Positions 6,285 through 6,796 of a stretch of 6,796 nucleotides of DNA are shown here, piece by piece (within the stretch, counting starts at the first letter, position 1; each line of letters starts with the position of its first letter). The notes under the pieces are model-generated. The model made no database searches. It saw only the letters and a list, made by a program, of their open reading frames with translations, and was not told the origin of the DNA. Source of the stretch: JAPUDQ01 sp049289035 (GTDB taxonomy: Bacteria > Patescibacteriota > Saccharimonadia > Saccharimonadales > Saccharimonadaceae); NCBI GenBank assembly GCA_049289035.1, contig JBAQIV010000050.1:1-6796 (forward strand), written 5' to 3'. The translations under genes and the position numbers were made by a program.

Positions 6285-6370
6285 TGCCTGGCGTGTGTAG
6301 CGACACACTTAGGTCATACAAATTTGTCCAGGCAAAGCCGCTGAGTGATCCATAGTCATAGTATATGACC
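6285..6370. other. pseudoknot-like set of complementary segments
   Basis: TGCCTGG (6285-6291) pairs with CCAGGCA (6328-6334), 7 bp. GGTCATA (6312-6318) pairs with TATGACC (6364-6370), 7 bp, in the crossing order of an H-type pseudoknot. The first loop holds GTGTGT (6293-6298) pairing with ACACAC (6303-6308) around the tetraloop AGCG. ACAAATTTGT (6318-6327) is a self-complementary block beside it. All stems are perfect. The strand cannot be told from pairing alone. Confidence 0.35.
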
Positions 6371-6493
6371 ACCATTAACCATCGAACGTAAAATGTATCT
6401 TTTGTAATTATGCAGACTGCCGCTCAGAAGATCTCAGTGAATGCTTTATATGAAACGTCGAGCATAGTAACCATGCCGTTTCGCCCCCAACCC

Positions 6494-6499
6494 ATTATA
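6494..6499 (-). promoter_or_regulatory. possible -10 box TATAAT before a G-rich start
   Basis: On the - strand TATAAT (6499-6494) is followed by GGGTTGGGGGCGAAACGG, so a transcript would begin with GGGGG near 6487. A G-run start is common for stable RNAs. There is no TG extension and no clear -35 box. It would read into the pseudoknot-like segment at 6285-6370. Confidence 0.3.
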
Positions 6500-6596
6500 C
6501 CCTCCAGCACTATCCTACTATGCGTCTATATACCATAGGGCGTTGCAGAAGTTTAACTATATAGCGAAGTGAGCTGTAGATGATTGCACCTACTTG

Positions 6597-6610
6597 TGCC
6601 TACGTAGGCA
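6597..6610. repeat. 14-bp perfect palindrome TGCCTACGTAGGCA
   Basis: All 14 bases are self-complementary with no central spacer. A second palindrome GGCATGCC (6607-6614) overlaps its right end. It lies about 100 bases upstream of the promoter for the last gene and could be a binding site for a dimeric regulator. Confidence 0.6.
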
Positions 6611-6706
6611 TGCCATACATACTACTCATAGCTGAACAGCATATACATAATTAAATAGCTGCGATTACAAGACTTTTCCACAAGTAAAAATTACATACAA
6701 ATACCG

Positions 6707-6735
6707 TTGACACAAGTGTTTTTACGCGCTATTAT
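6707..6735 (+). promoter_or_regulatory. promoter TTGACA - 17 - TATTAT
   Basis: A perfect -35 box TTGACA (6707-6712) and TATTAT (6730-6735) are separated by exactly 17 bases, the best sigma-70-type promoter on the + strand. Transcription should begin near 6742, about 5 bases before the ATG at 6747, so the mRNA would be almost leaderless. The AGGGG at 6736-6740 would then lie outside the transcript. Confidence 0.75.
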
Positions 6736-6743
6736 AGGGGTAG

Positions 6744-6770
6744 CTTATGAATACAAAACTTATTCATAAG
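6744..6770 (+). promoter_or_regulatory. 10-bp inverted repeat covering a start codon
   Basis: CTTATGAATA (6744-6753) is the exact reverse complement of 6761-6770, with a 7-base loop CAAAACT. The ATG at 6747-6749 is inside the left arm. It lies just past the promoter, so it could act as an operator for a dimeric protein or as an mRNA hairpin that hides the start codon. Confidence 0.6.
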
Positions 6771-6796
6771 CAAAAACGAAAAACAAAAACGAAAAA
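6747..6796 (+). CDS. start of a lysine-rich protein (3' end outside the window)
   Basis: The frame from ATG 6747 gives MNTKLIHKQKRKTKTK and stays open to the last base. It begins about 5 bases after the predicted transcription start of a consensus-like promoter, which is the main reason to call it a gene. The visible residues are strongly basic, as in some ribosomal or nucleic-acid-binding proteins, but too few to identify. L34 starts (MKRTYQP-like) do not match. Part of the basic stretch comes from a 13-base tandem repeat. Confidence 0.5.
   Translation, partial: MNTKLIHKQKRKTKTK
6771..6796 (+). repeat. two exact tandem copies of a 13-base unit
   Basis: CAAAAACGAAAAA occurs at 6771-6783 and again at 6784-6796, ending exactly at the window edge; more copies may follow. 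The unit is not a multiple of three, so each copy is read in a different frame (QKRK, then TKTK). Lysine results in both because the repeat is mostly A. Confidence 0.85.

Larger units (their letters stand above)
6111..6706. other. intergenic region without a supported protein gene
   Basis: About 600 bases of more balanced composition. Frames of up to about 70 codons are open but lack start codons or ribosome sites, and they run in both directions over the same bases. The segment holds the complementary segments at 6285-6370, a - strand TATAAT at 6494-6499 and the palindromes at 6597-6614. It may be an RNA gene, a long regulatory leader region or the remains of a gene. Confidence 0.45.

Noticed and set aside
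6180..6425. Open frames of about 60-70 codons on both strands
   Set aside because: They lack proper starts and ribosome sites, one is preceded by an in-frame TGA, and they compete with each other over the same bases.
6137..6487. tmRNA on the - strand (GGGGGCGAAACGG start, CGTAAAGACTGA near the end)
   Set aside because: No T-loop, no CGCCCCC-CCA partner for the 5' end and no Ala-start tag in the right place.
5554..6493. GGGTTGG/CCAACCC pairing across 940 bases as the closing stem of one giant RNA
   Set aside because: A 7-bp match at this distance is expected by chance fairly often, and the 5' arm lies between the -10 box and the likely start, so it would not be transcribed from that promoter.
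6674..6682. DnaA box TTTTCCACA as evidence of an origin
   Set aside because: One base off consensus and solitary; no cluster and no dnaA or dnaN gene in view.

Overview
The window looks like a chromosomal segment of a Patescibacteria (CPR) bacterium, most likely Candidatus Saccharibacteria (TM7). This rests on the style of the proteins: a DUF11 surface protein with a C-terminal LPNTG sorting signal, and a large one-membrane-segment VirD4/TraG-like ATPase preceded by a small proline-rich partner. Short intergenic distances, apparently leaderless promoters and a middling GC content also fit. No rRNA or tRNA marker is present, so the taxonomic call is inference. All intact genes read well in the standard code.

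Left part (1-1207, + strand): the 3' end of a secreted, repeat-type surface protein ends in a sortase-like signal. It is followed, with the Shine-Dalgarno overlapping its stop codon, by a small protein with a charged N-terminus and two predicted C-terminal membrane helices. Between this pair and the next, convergent gene lies a 315-base spacer (1208-1522). It is packed with well-formed hairpins, starts near a TATAAT box and ends in a 10-bp GC-rich terminator-like stem. I read it as a candidate structured RNA of no class I can recognise.

Middle part (1523-5527, - strand): three genes read leftwards, in transcription order a four-helix membrane protein, a proline-rich 142-residue protein and a 1042-residue membrane-anchored ATPase with Walker A and Walker B motifs. 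The last two are separated by one base and are surely co-translated. Each of the two promoters visible here has an extended -10 (TGC-TATAAT or TGC-TATAGT) only 6-8 bases before the ATG, implying leaderless mRNAs. The ATPase probably powers a DNA- or protein-translocating machine at the membrane. The LPNTG protein across the spacer may be part of the same cell-surface apparatus, but that is a guess.

Right part (5528-6746) is a 1.2-kb stretch with no convincing protein gene. It holds a good - strand promoter (TTGACC, 17 bases, TGC-TATAAA) driving into a region with a nested 10+7-bp hairpin. Beyond that are a very AT-rich segment (17.5% GC over 5941-6060), a pseudoknot-like set of complementary segments at 6285-6370 and a 14-bp perfect palindrome at 6597-6610. 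A consensus-like promoter (TTGACA, 17 bases, TATTAT) then drives the first codons of a lysine-rich protein that runs off the window end. Its start codon sits inside a perfect 10-bp inverted repeat.
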